From Callaeas wilsoni (taxonomy: Eukaryota > Chordata > Aves > Passeriformes > Callaeidae), in the NCBI GenBank assembly GCA_013398955.1, contig VWPU01009579.1, positions 1 to 64,000 of the forward strand: 64,000 nucleotides of DNA. The letters are read 5' to 3'. Within the stretch, counting starts at the first letter, position 1. The number at the start of each line of letters is the position of its first letter. Shown piece by piece: positions 1-10,100 of the stretch. Below the pieces are notes generated by a model, which had not been told where the DNA came from, searched no databases, and saw only the letters and a list, made by a program, of their open reading frames with translations. A program made the position numbers and the translations under genes.

Positions 1-36
1 TCACCGGGATCGCCCCCCGCCTCCCCGGCACCTTCG
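1..36 (+). CDS. NDUFB5: NDUFB5 exon 1, 3' end only
   Basis: The first 36 bases read as the end of the presequence ([11 protein letters not shown]), then one base of a split codon before a GTATGG donor at 37. The split codon completes correctly with the TT that opens the next exon. The exon boundary rests on this phase match and on its position just before the conserved RHSGDHG block. The start codon lies outside the window. The donor is not a strong consensus, so the exact end is less certain than for the other exons. Confidence 0.7.
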
Positions 37-240
37 GTATGGCCTCGGCGGGGGAGCGGCGGGGCGGGGGCGGCGGTGGCGAGGTGACCTTGCGGAGCGG
101 GGCAGCGGTGCCCTCCCGGAGGCCGCGGGAGGGCCGGGGGCTGAGCAGGGTCCGTGCTGTGTCCCCGTTCCTGTGCAAAACTGCCGGGTTTGGGTAAAAC
201 ATGGGTGGAAACGGGGGGAGGCCCACCCTCCTGGCATTCT
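1..240. promoter_or_regulatory. CpG-rich 3' shoulder of the NDUFB5 promoter island
   Basis: The first roughly 240 bases are strongly G+C- and CpG-rich, then composition falls abruptly to the AT-rich intron background. This is the downstream edge of a CpG island covering the NDUFB5 first exon. In mammals this promoter is shared head-to-head with MRPL47. The window starts too late to show whether that holds here. Confidence 0.6.
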
Positions 241-3200
241 AATTGTCAATTTGCTTGGCCCTCTGTGGTGACATTCACTGATTCACGTGTTGGTGCTTAT
301 AGGTAGACCTTATAGGTGCTTATAGACAGAGATCTATCTCTGTCTATAGTTAGAAGAAAAACAGGTTCATGCTAACGAAATACGAAATTACTTAAGGCGA
401 ACTGCAGAAAACTCAGCCGCTGTTGTACACTCTACTTTTTTTTTTCCCTTTCCCCACGTGTGTTTGACCTTGTCCTGGGATAAGCACCAGTGGGGTACAA
501 AACCATAATACTCTGGTTCCATTTGCAGTTCCTGTACGACACAGTGGCGACCATGGGAAGAGAATGTTTATCATCAAGGCAACAAGTTATTATGATTCTC
601 GATTTCTGAGCTTGTTGGTGAGTTAAAAATCAAATGTATTGCATTCAGTGTAATGCATCACTTGCAAATGGTGCAAGAGTGTCTAAAATACAATTTCCTT
701 TATTTATGTGACAGCATCTAAGATGTGGTTGGCACTATACACATAAAAAAGAATTTCAGGTCCTCTTTAATAATGTTTTGGTCATATGCTGTAAAATCAG
801 GGCCAGATGAAGTTTTAAGACTGGCTACATAGCAAAGCTTGTGATAGGTACTTAAATTACTGCCGTAGTAGCATTCTTAAATTCCATGTGTGTGTTCATA
901 CATGCATGATTCACAAATGCTTTCTACTCCATCCTCCTTTTTGAAACATATCAGTTACTGTTCTGCAGCATTTGCCTTCACTTACCTACACCACTAACAA
1001 CAGAGATTTAGGAAGCCTGACCTGAGTTTGACCCTTCCAAAGGCAGGTTTTGGATAAATCCTATTATAAGGGGCAACAGCCAATTTGATACAACTCCCTT
1101 CATGTGGTCAGGACTCCTTTCTCTGCCTTCCTCAGCTACCAGAGCCCACAGTGGTTGCACTGGTGTTGCATTTTTGCTTTGCTGTCAGTGCCTCCTTCCA
1201 GCTGAGCCAGCCATGCCAAGGTGCTGAGGCAGCGTTCAGGGAGCTGTTGCTGTTTGCACAGACTGACCTGTCTGGGAGATGGGAATCTGACCTGAACGGG
1301 CTCATGGGCTGACACAGCATCGCTCTTTGTGTGCTGTGGTTCATTAATTAACTCATTGCAATCAGCAGTGTTTATGTACAGCATCCTTTCCAACCTAGGA
1401 ATGCAAATCTAAGAGTTACTGGCTGTTCCACCAATTTCAGACAGACCTCTTGTAAATTTTGTCAGGGTTCTGAGTTTCCCACACTGTTTGTTTTTATCCC
1501 CTCTACAGAGATTCTATATATTCCTGACGGGAATCCCAGTGGCCCTGGTCTTAACATATATCAACGTCTTCATTGGTGAGTGCTCTGTCAGGGCTGAGCA
1601 AAGTGCAGGCAAAGTTATTAAAGGGGAACTAAACATGCTGGATAGAGAAAAAGGATCTTTTAAGGCTCTCTCTTTGGAGGACCATGGAATAGGCCTAACA
1701 AATACAGTGATATTGTATAAATATATAGATGTTACCAGTATATTTGCTTTAGTTGTTGTTTTTTGTAAAAAAAGTTTCTCACATTTAAAAAAAATACATT
1801 CCCTCTTTTGGCAGTCTTTCAAACACCAGTGAAGTTCAGTGACTTGCTTTAACAACACTGCAACTCTGGGTTTTTATCTAGCAAAGATGCCAAAATTCTG
1901 CTTGGCAATACGTGTGTTAAATCTACTGCTGTAATGATATGTGATTAATTTAATAGAGGAATCAGGAAAAATCCATGCTTTCAGCTCCTATACTTTAAAG
2001 GGTATTTCTGTGGATTTGATCCAAGTTATTTCTTCTGTGTAGCTGCTAATTTTACCCTTTTGGTGTGTCACTTAAAATGAGTAGATGTTTGCAGTGTGAT
2101 GTGCCTGCAAAAATGGCAAGTTCAGTTTTTCTGAATAGAGCTCACACTGAGGGATTAAGTACTCTCTATGTGGAATAATGATCTTTTCCTAATCTGAAAG
2201 GCAGAATATAAGGTAGCTTTGGAAAATAATCATAGAGTTAAATATTCCTCCCTCCTTTCCTTGTCAGGTGAAGCTGAACTTGCAGAGATTCCTGAAGGTT
2301 ATATTCCGGAGCACTGGGAATACTACAAAGTGAGTGTAACATGCAAAAGGGTGGGCATGTTATGGACAGCCTTTCTCTTGATGATACTTTTGGGAGTAAA
2401 ATGTATGGAGTATGATGATGGCTGTCAGTGTAGTAAAACTCATACAGTGCAGTTCTCATTTTGGTAAGCTTTTTTGCAGCTTTATGGAACATGTAAAAGG
2501 CTGTAGGAAATCTGTTTATTGACACGGGCAGATGCAAATGTTCTGTATGCAGTAAACTGCTGAAGCTGTGTGCCAAGAATTCTATAATATTCCTAAATAG
2601 TAAGAACAGTTCTCTGCATTCATAGCATGCAGGTTTTGTCTTTTTCTACAATGTCTGAAGAAACTGGAGTTTAAAGTGACATTTCTTTATTTTGTGTTGT
2701 TTGCTAGTGTTGTTTTAAAGTCCAGTATCACACACACTTTTGCATGTAGAATTGAAGATTACAAACTAAAGGTTGTATGTTCTTAATTTAATTGTATTTT
2801 CTTAAAATTAGTCCCTGGCTTCTTGCTGCAAACACTGTTTTGTTTCTGATAGGAACTAATTGAATTCAACATACTATTGTGACTGTTTCAACTCATTTAG
2901 ACTTTTGTTCCTAGTGAAATGCCCTCTATGCGGAAGCAAAATTTTGAAATGTTGCTGATTACAGTAAGGTTTGGAGTCCACTTCTGTGATTTCAGTGGCA
3001 GTTAAAGGAACTTTACTTCAACAGAAAGAAAATAAATTATGTCTTCCATTAAATTTTAATTTTGCTACAGAAGAGTCATCTGCAGGTTATCTTGGCATTA
3101 AGAATTGCAAAAGAAATAGGACTTTTTAGGGTTCTGATCTCACAAATAGTTGTGCATGTTTTTAAATTTACTGTTACAGTTTGAATGGCAGCACTGTGGT

Positions 3201-4089
3201 GTCAATGACATCTTTTCAGGACTGTGGATATACAAAATGATTCAGTTATGATGACATTTCTGCTTGGAAATTGCACAAATACTCTCTGCTCTTTTGTTTT
3301 GCAGCACCCCATAAGCCGCTGGATAGCTCGTTATTTACTTGACCCCCCTGAGAAGAACTACGAGAAGGACATGGCTATGCTTGATGTGGAAGCGAGGAAA
3401 AGTGAACTGAGGTATGTTCTGTAGTTGGGAGGGTTAAAATACTGATCCATAGTGTATTTGACTCTGATTTTACATGATATATGGTGCTGGATGCTGACAT
3501 AAAGTGCTTTCATGTCTCCCCCGAGTGCTGCCTGCACTGGCTGCTGCCACAGTGGGAGTCACAGTATCTGTTGTCGCTGCCCTCTCAGGATTCAGGTTAC
3601 CAGAACAATCCAAGGGCAGGGGCTCTTCGAAACACTCGGTATTTATAAAGGTGTAGCTGTGTCTTCCTGAGTCAGCAAATGGACAGCTCTTTTTGCCCCT
3701 GCTAATGCTCACAGCTAGAGAAGAACTTGTGATAAAACTGCCAGTATTTTTATTACTCCTTCGTGGAATTACTTGCTGGAAAAAAAAAAAAACAAAATAG
3801 AAAGATTTAATAGCTCATGTCTTAATTGAGCCCTTCATATTTTGGTACTACCTATGTTTCAGCAGTATTTTTAAACCATTGATGCTAAAGCTATTGCTTT
3901 GTCAGTAATGCCCTGATGCTGAACATCGACAAACTTCATGTTGAGGGTGTCTATTGCCTTTCTTTTAGGATGCTGGAGTTGGAGGCACGCAGACTGATGA
4001 GACACCGGGGAGATGGACCTTGGTACCATTATGAAACACCTGACAAAAATCTTGTTGACAATTCTATGAAATCCACACCTGACAATTAA
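1..4089 (+). CDS. NDUFB5: NDUFB5, complex I B17-type/SGDH subunit (5' partial, six exons)
   Basis: This gene encodes a supernumerary subunit of the membrane arm of mitochondrial NADH:ubiquinone oxidoreductase. It has no catalytic role and supports assembly and stability of the proton-pumping arm. The coding exons are 1-36 (partial), 529-617, 1509-1575, 2268-2329, 3305-3411 and 3969-4089. All junctions have GT and AG ends and the phases agree. About 159 residues are visible, against 189 in the human protein as I recall it, so most of the mitochondrial targeting peptide lies before base 1. In order, the protein has an RHSGDHGKR segment, one hydrophobic transmembrane helix (exon 3), the [26 protein letters not shown] core, a charged helical stretch, and a C terminus ending STPDN. 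The identification rests on near-continuous similarity to vertebrate NDUFB5. The intact frame argues against a pseudogene. Confidence 0.96.
37..528 (+). other. NDUFB5 intron 1
   Basis: GC-rich at its 5' end and AT-rich after about 240. It holds a 28-base inverted repeat at 321-348 and a pyrimidine tract before the TTTGCAG acceptor. No other feature is visible. Confidence 0.75.
321..348. repeat. Perfect 13-bp inverted repeat with 2-base spacer
   Basis: The arms 321-333 and 336-348 are exact reverse complements (TATAGACAGAGAT and ATCTCTGTCTATA) around a CT spacer. The short unit GGTGCTTATAG also occurs twice just upstream. The repeat lies in an intron and has no recognised function. Confidence 0.8.
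529..617 (+). CDS. NDUFB5: NDUFB5 exon 2
   Basis: Encodes [20 protein letters not shown] and then a [10 protein letters not shown] segment, ending in phase 0 before a GTGAGT donor. The RHSGDHGKR block is the conserved region that directly follows the presequence in vertebrate NDUFB5. The acceptor TTTGCAG ends at 528. Confidence 0.93.
618..1508 (+). other. NDUFB5 intron 2
   Basis: Unique-looking AT-rich intronic sequence between a GTGAGT donor and a CCTCTACAG acceptor. The open frames on both strands around 1085-1393 show no recognisable domain and no splice context, and they overlap each other, so I treat them as chance. Confidence 0.7.
1509..1575 (+). CDS. NDUFB5: NDUFB5 exon 3 (transmembrane segment)
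   Basis: A 67-base exon encoding [20 protein letters not shown] then FIG. This hydrophobic stretch is the single membrane helix that anchors the subunit in the inner mitochondrial membrane. It ends one base into a Gly codon before GTGAGT, matching the phase of the next exon. Confidence 0.95.
1576..2267 (+). other. NDUFB5 intron 3
   Basis: AT-rich intron with short A and T runs and no recognisable repeat or RNA gene. The open frames that overlap exon 3 on each strand are read-through shadows. Confidence 0.7.
2268..2329 (+). CDS. NDUFB5: NDUFB5 exon 4
   Basis: Encodes [21 protein letters not shown], the most conserved stretch of the protein. It follows a CTTGTCAG acceptor and ends in phase 0 before GTGAGT. 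Confidence 0.96.
2330..3304 (+). other. NDUFB5 intron 4
   Basis: AT-rich unique sequence ending in a TTTTGTTTTGCAG acceptor. I see no repeat or gene in it. Confidence 0.7.
3305..3411 (+). CDS. NDUFB5: NDUFB5 exon 5
   Basis: Encodes [20 protein letters not shown] followed by a charged helical segment rich in Glu, Asp and Lys, ending in a split Arg codon (AG|G) before [15 protein letters not shown] is a family signature. Confidence 0.96.
3412..3968 (+). other. NDUFB5 intron 5
   Basis: Contains an A run near 3780. No gene or recognisable interspersed repeat is seen. Confidence 0.7.
3969..4089 (+). CDS. NDUFB5: NDUFB5 exon 6 (terminal coding exon)
   Basis: Encodes the C terminus, including [16 protein letters not shown] and the final STPDN before a TAA stop. 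The HxRGDGPWYxYET motif is shared with mammalian NDUFB5. Confidence 0.96.
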
Positions 4090-4205
4090 ACAATTTTAGG
4101 ACAGTATGCATGGTCTTAAATGCATACTGACAAATTGTGACTGAGCTATGGAACAGACATCCTGCTGTTTGCTGATGGAAATGAATAAACAATGTTTGTG
4201 TTGAT
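4090..4205 (+). other. NDUFB5: NDUFB5 3' UTR with AATAAA at 4184-4189
   Basis: A short 3' UTR follows the stop. A canonical AATAAA at 4184 with a GT-rich tract immediately after it (TGTTTGTGTTG) makes a convincing cleavage site, probably near 4200-4210. Confidence 0.75.
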
Positions 4206-5901
4206 TCCAGTATCTTGAAAGAAACTGTGTGGCAGTTAAGCTGATATAGCTGTTAAAGCTGTTAATCAGTGAGAATGCTTCACGTCAATTACCGACAATC
4301 ACTCCTTTCCTTCAGAACACATGTACATGAAACAAGTTGGTAATATTAGTTTTCATTTTGTGATTTCTACTATTAAGTGAAAGATACAAGAAACTAAGGG
4401 TTTTTTCTTTCTCAGTGCTTTGTGTCAGGTAATTGGTGGGAGATGAACTAAGTGAGAAAAATGCCTTCACACATACCTGCCATGCATTTTCAGAACTGTA
4501 CCGCTGTTCTTCTACACCACTTTGGGCAACTCTGTAGGGAATACGAAGGGTTCTCTCACCACCTGGCAGGTTTTTGCCACTAGAGGGATGTGTTTCCTCA
4601 GGTTCTACAGGCCATGGTACTCTACAGTTTAAAATTTCTCAAGAGTGGTGGAAAGTGCCTCTTACAGTTTCTGACTAAATTATCTGTCCATATTCGAAAT
4701 TCTCACTTTTTAGAGGAAATAAGCCCAAACCCGTTACTAAACCCATATCATCGAGTGATTTGAAACTTAAAAGATAAATTTTTTTTTTTTTTATATTAGG
4801 CAACACTGCATGAACTATTTTAAGCAAAAACTGCCTTGTTAGCTGTTTCCTGGCACTGCCAAACATTAGAAAGACATCGATTTTCTATCAGTGCTTTGCT
4901 TGTCCTTTTTTTTAGAATCAATCTTTCAAGTTAGATGGCTCATATGTCTTATTATGGCTCTCATTGTTTATAAATGCTGAGTTATTCATAAGAAAAGCCA
5001 TTAAAAAAGCACAAAGTCTCCTCAGGTAAAATAAATCTGTCTGACCCTGTATTAGTGTTTTTCATCCAGCATCCAATGATGCTCACAAGTCTGATGTAAT
5101 GTCTGTTTTTCAGTAAGTCTAAAACCATTCCATGGACATCACATTCTGCCCTCAGTGTTTCACATTGTTCCCAACACTTGATTTTTCAGTAGTAAAAATT
5201 GCTGAGAACAAACTGTGCTACTCTGCTCACCTTCACAGCCTGCTCATAGCTGGGTACAAACATTTTTCAGTTCTATTTCTGAGATCTTCCTAGAACCACC
5301 TTTTGAAACCTTTACTTTTCAGGTAAAGTGGTTCTAGCAAAGGTCACATCACCTCCTTGGAAGTGATTGATGAATCCTTGGGTATAGTGTGGACGATGGG
5401 TGGAAGGCTGTTAATTGCTTTATGAACCTTCATTTTACATGGACTGGTCATTTCTTTAATGCTGTTGCTGCCAGGCATATGTAGTAGTTATTACATATTG
5501 CTTGAAAACAGTAGCAATATCTTTTTTCTTACAAAGTTCACACTATTTCTCCTTCCTGTAACATTATTCTTTCAAAATGAAAAGCAGAGAGAAACACACA
5601 AAGGCCAAAATAGGGCATTTTAAGGCAAAGGTACTGGCCTGGAAGACACGGAATTGGGGGTTGGCTCCTGGCACTGCCACAGGCTTCTTGGGCATCCCAG
5701 GCTGGGCATTCCTGCCCTGTATCCCCCCACACCGACCTGCTCCTCTTGGCCACGGGTACATCCCACCCGTCAGCACGGCCCTGGTGGGACCGTGACAGAG
5801 CCATGGGACACGTGAGACACCTGTACCACGGCACTGGGCAATGAGAGGCTGAGATTGCAAACATATGGAAGAGATTTCTTACTGTATATATTATAGACAA
5901 G
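4206..5901. other. Intergenic spacer between NDUFB5 and USP13
   Basis: AT-rich unique sequence with short homopolymers (T run near 4780). Overlapping short open frames around 5540-5860 occur on both strands without similarity to any protein I know. I see no RNA gene and no recognisable CR1 copy. Confidence 0.6.
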
Positions 5902-6256
5902 CATATATACATATAAAGATATATACAGAAATATATATACACATATACATATACACATATATATACTTACATATACACACATATATATACACACACATAC
6001 ATATATGTACACACATATATACACATATACATATACACACACATATATATACTTACATATACACACATATATATACATATATATACACACATATATACAC
6101 ATACATATATGTACACACACATATATATACACACATATACACATATATACACACATATATATACACAAACATGTACATATATACACACACACATATATAT
6201 ACACACGCACGCATATATATACACGCACATATATATATATAGACACACACATATAT
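5902..6256. repeat. Compound (TA)n/(CA)n microsatellite, about 355 bp
   Basis: Almost uninterrupted alternating pyrimidine-purine sequence of TATA and CACA blocks, with a few breaks such as CTTACA and an ACGCACGC patch near 6206. The low-complexity open frames in both strands (Tyr-Ile-His-Thr and Cys-Val-Tyr-Ile patterns) are artefacts of the repeat. It ends about 430 bases before the USP13 start codon. Confidence 0.97.
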
Positions 6257-6309
6257 AGATGTAGTCTTTAAAAGCTTAAAAATAAATGACAGAGCGTATA
6301 AAAGAGTAT

Positions 6310-7130
6310 TACCCGTCGGAAGGAAACCTGCCCGGGGCTACCCGGGGAGACCAGGAGCGCAGTCCCCGTGCTCCCCTCCCGGGAGCGAAGGTTTTCGGGC
6401 GAAACGCGGGGCCTCGGCGGGAATCCCGCCCCCGCCGCCCTGCCCCTCGCCCGCCCCCGCCGGGACCCCCGAGTGCCGCCGCCGCAGCTGGTGCCGCTCC
6501 CGCTGCCATTGGATTAAAAATAGCATCTTCCCTCCCCCTGCCCTCCCTCGGGCCCGGCTCCCGCCGCCGCCCTGCCCCGGGCCCGGCTGCCCGCCGCCTC
6601 CATCGCCCGCGCAGAGCGGCTCGGCAGGGAGGGCGGGCGGCCGGGAGCGAGGGAGGGGAGCCGGGAGGGAAGGGAGGGAAGGAGGATGCAGCGGGCCGCG
6701 CTCTTCCGCGGTGGCGATGCGCAGATGGCCGCCGGGGACCTGGGCGAGCTGCTCGTCCCCTACATGCCCACGATCCGGGTGCCCAAGTCAGGGGACCGGG
6801 TCTACAAGACGGAATGTGCCTTCTCCTACGACTCGCCCGTGAGTGCAGCGAACCACCCCCGGCTGCCTCCGCGCCCCCGCCCGCCGCGGCCCCTTCCCTT
6901 CCCTGCCGCAGCCCCTCGCACCCTCCCCTGGCCGCTGCCTCACCCTCAGGCTTCAGAATGCCCCCGATCCCTTTCTCCACCTGCCGCAGCCCCCTCGCCC
7001 TCCCGGTGCTCCCCCTCGCCCCGGGTCGCGGCTGCGGTCGCGGCGCTCCCCGCGCATCGCTGCCGGCTCGTCCGCGGCAGCGCGGTTCCTTCCTGCGTTT
7101 GTTTGTTTATTTTCCTCCTTAAAGGCGGTC
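6310..7130. promoter_or_regulatory. USP13: CpG island promoter of USP13
   Basis: Very high G+C and CpG density begins abruptly after the microsatellite and extends through exon 1 into intron 1. An inverted CCAAT box (ATTGG) lies at 6508-6512, about 175 bases before the start codon. G-rich tracts (GGGAGGGAAGGGAGGGAAGG, about 6663-6682) lie immediately before the start and are GC-box or G-quadruplex-like. I see no convincing TATA box at a suitable distance, consistent with a dispersed housekeeping promoter. Confidence 0.8.
6686..6838 (+). CDS. USP13: USP13 exon 1 (start codon)
   Basis: Encodes residues 1-51. The conserved part is [20 protein letters not shown], then [17 protein letters not shown] before a GTGAGT donor. 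I chose ATG 6686 because human USP13 also begins with an MQR-type extension before MAAGD. It has A at -3. A second in-frame ATG at 6725 (residue 14, G at +4) begins the strictly conserved MAAGD block and could be used by leaky scanning. Confidence 0.95.
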
Positions 7131-10100
7131 TGAAGTGGTTGCTTGGACACGGCGATTTTGTGGTTTTGGGGAAGCTTCCCTGCTTGCTCTGGTTGTCGCG
7201 GTCTGTCCGCTCCACCCGGAGCCCTGCTTTTGCTTTCACACCGAGGTAGTATAGAAGGGACAGTAATGGCCTTCTCGTTGGTATATTTTGGCGAGCAGAG
7301 GTCAATTATTTTGCTTTCCTACTGCCTCGGTGCTCATTCTATTCAAAATTTTCAGAGAAAGCTTCCAAGGTAAAGGCTCATCCTGAAAATCAGCGTGAAA
7401 GTTCCCCTGAAACACTTTCTCCCCCAGAGTTTCAGTTACGTCACTGAACTTCAATGAACTTGGAGTATTTCCCCACTAGCTTGGTTCATTTGCTGTTAGA
7501 TGAACGTTTCATGTGCAGTAAACTTTCTGTGGTGTTACTCCTGTGGTGTCTTGCAAAATATCCACCAGCTCCACAGATTGCATGTGTTCCATGGCAGATT
7601 TGGGGCCTGACTCATTTTCAACTTCACTGCTAATACTGGAAGCCTTCGTAAATGGGCAGTGCTTTGTAAGAAACAGGTGCTTAGAAATTAGACTTTTTCA
7701 ACAGAGGTTGAAAATTTTATTAAAAGTTGCTTCTCCACAGGAAACTGAGGTTTCCCAAAGGTGGTTGAGCACTATATGTTGATGTTAATGTCAACAGCAG
7801 CAATCAAAAGGAAGCGCATTACATTATAGAATATTAAGTGAAAGATACATTTCAGACACATTTTTGGAACCCTTTATCCCCTTCTGTTTGATAATTCCCC
7901 CTCTCTTTGATAATTCCTTCTAATACAGAAAATCAGACTTGGTTTTAAAGGTGACTCAGCTGTGTGGTGTTCGTCATGTCTTGTTGAACAAAGGTTATTT
8001 TTACCCACACTCTTCAGATCTCAAGTGTCACCCAGCAGCCCTGACTGTACTGGGAGTTGGGCTGATTAGAACTGCCAAATCGGACTCCACCGCAGAGGCG
8101 ATAATTGCATTATATACTTAAGAAGGTTTTAGTGGGGGAAAATCAATATACCACATTCTTTCCTTCAGGTTTCTGCTTGGGTGAACGCATGGTTGATGTT
8201 TTTAGTAACACTTTCAGGTTTCTTCGATATTATGGTTTATAAAAAGTTTCTGTTAACGAGTAGGAAGGGATATAAAATACTGCTATGGATTAAAAAACAA
8301 TCAATCACCACCCTCTGCAACAAGCCTCAACTGAACACGGCAAAAGCTGTGTTTAGCTAAACAATATGTTTGAACAGAACATAAAATATTTGAGCCAAAC
8401 TTAACAGAAACTATAGGTAAAAGTAGCAAGAGGAATGGAAAGCAGCAGGTGTGTTTGGTTGGGGGTTTTTTTGGTTGTTGTTTTTGGTTTTTTTTTTGTT
8501 TGTTGTTGTTGTTGGTTTGTTTTTGTTTTTGTTTTTGTTTTGAACTAAAATTTTTTTCATCCTTTTGATGCTACCAGGAAGAGATTTCAGATTTTGGAAA
8601 ATGTTGCCCTCCAATGTAAAAACTCCTTGTTTAAATTGTGTTATGGGCATTCACTGGGCAAAAGGCTTGACTGAACTTATGCAATACCAGTGAAAATAAA
8701 AGCAGTCTCAGTTTCTGTTGTTTCCCACAGCTTTTCAGCCCATACCACTCCTCTGCTTAGCTGAGCGAAAGATTTGCCTCAGATTTTATTTTAAATTCCC
8801 ATATAATCTAATAGATACTTGGATATTGTTTGTAGGATAAGAGATTCTAAGGGGCAAATGTAACGTGTGCTTTCTGTCATTTGCAAATTGAAAATAGCAA
8901 AGCTGTTCTTTGGCAGTTTTTCATTCTGAAGGAAAGTGAAAGGATACAGACAGGTCGTTGCTTGGCCAAAGGGAGATGTTCATGCTTTGTATTCGGCTGA
9001 TTTTGTGACTTATTTTCTGAGGTTATCGATGTATTACCTAAGTGAGCCTCTTCCTCATGAGGTAGCTAACTGTTTTTGAAAGGAGATACACTGTTTGTGG
9101 GCCCGTTATAATGTTCAAGAATTTAAAAAAACACACTCTTGGTTTTGTTAGCCATGCTAAAATTCCAGATTGCATTTTTGCTGGAGGAGGTTTTTTCCCC
9201 TTGTAAGAATATTTCTCAGTATTTCCTCACATCTTCCCATCTTACCATTTCCAAATATTCTCCTTGCTACAGTTTAACTTCAGCATGTCATGTCACACCT
9301 GGTCATGCAGCAGCTTTAGCTATATTAATTGTATATTAATCCTTTCCCTGTAAGGATGTGTTGTGATCTTTAAAATACACAGAAAACTGTCAGACCTGTG
9401 AGTGTTAGGGTACAGACTAACGCTGTTATTGTAGAGAAAGATGCTGCACAAATTTGCAAGGACCAAGCAGAGTGGAATGGTCAAAATCAGAGCTTTTCCT
9501 GTCAGGGGGTGCCAAAGAAAATGAGGTACTGGGAGTGAGTAGCTCCTCTTCTACTTCCAGCTGTGCAAAGCTCAACGTGGCAGAGACGTGGCTTTTGCTG
9601 CCCTGTTTGTCACTCTGTCAGTTGTGTCATCTTCTCTGGGTTTGAGTAGTGCATGTTCCAGTGGCTATAGGCAGCTTCACTGATTTTTCTCAAAACTGGT
9701 CGAGGTTCCTTTTCCATGAGCTTTAAATCTTCCTTGGATGAAGATCTGGGAACAATGTCACCTTTGTGCTACAATGATAGTCATTAGCTGAGGGACTTCA
9801 GAAGTGAGAGCTAGAAGTACAACTGGATGTTTAGTGTATTTTTTCCACATGGATTAACTGTAGCGTGGTGATCTTGTCAGAAAGGTGGTATTGTTAGAAA
9901 TACCATCAACAGATGAGAAATTCATGGCCTCAGATTTGGCCTGCTTCCAACACAACATACTAGGGTTGGTCCCAGGAAAGCTGGCAGGAACAGAAGGCAA
10001 ATTTCTTTGCACTTTAGAGACCTAGTGACACCTTTTAGTTTGCTTGTCTCATAAGATGAGAAAATATGCCATTTATGATTTGCATTTCAATTACTTGTTT

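Noticed and set aside
5770..6271. Long open frames on both strands rich in Tyr, Ile, His, Thr and Cys, Val
   Set aside because: They are produced by the TA/CA microsatellite in every frame and do not represent a protein.
6297..6303. TATAAAA as the USP13 TATA box
   Set aside because: It lies at the edge of the AT-rich microsatellite almost 390 bases before the start codon and before the CpG island, so it is more likely composition than a core promoter.
6286..7122. 278-codon open frame on the + strand and a 223-codon frame on the minus strand over the CpG island
   Set aside because: Low stop-codon density in GC-rich DNA explains both. The Pro/Ala/Arg-rich products match nothing, and the real USP13 exon 1 occupies a third frame with clear homology.
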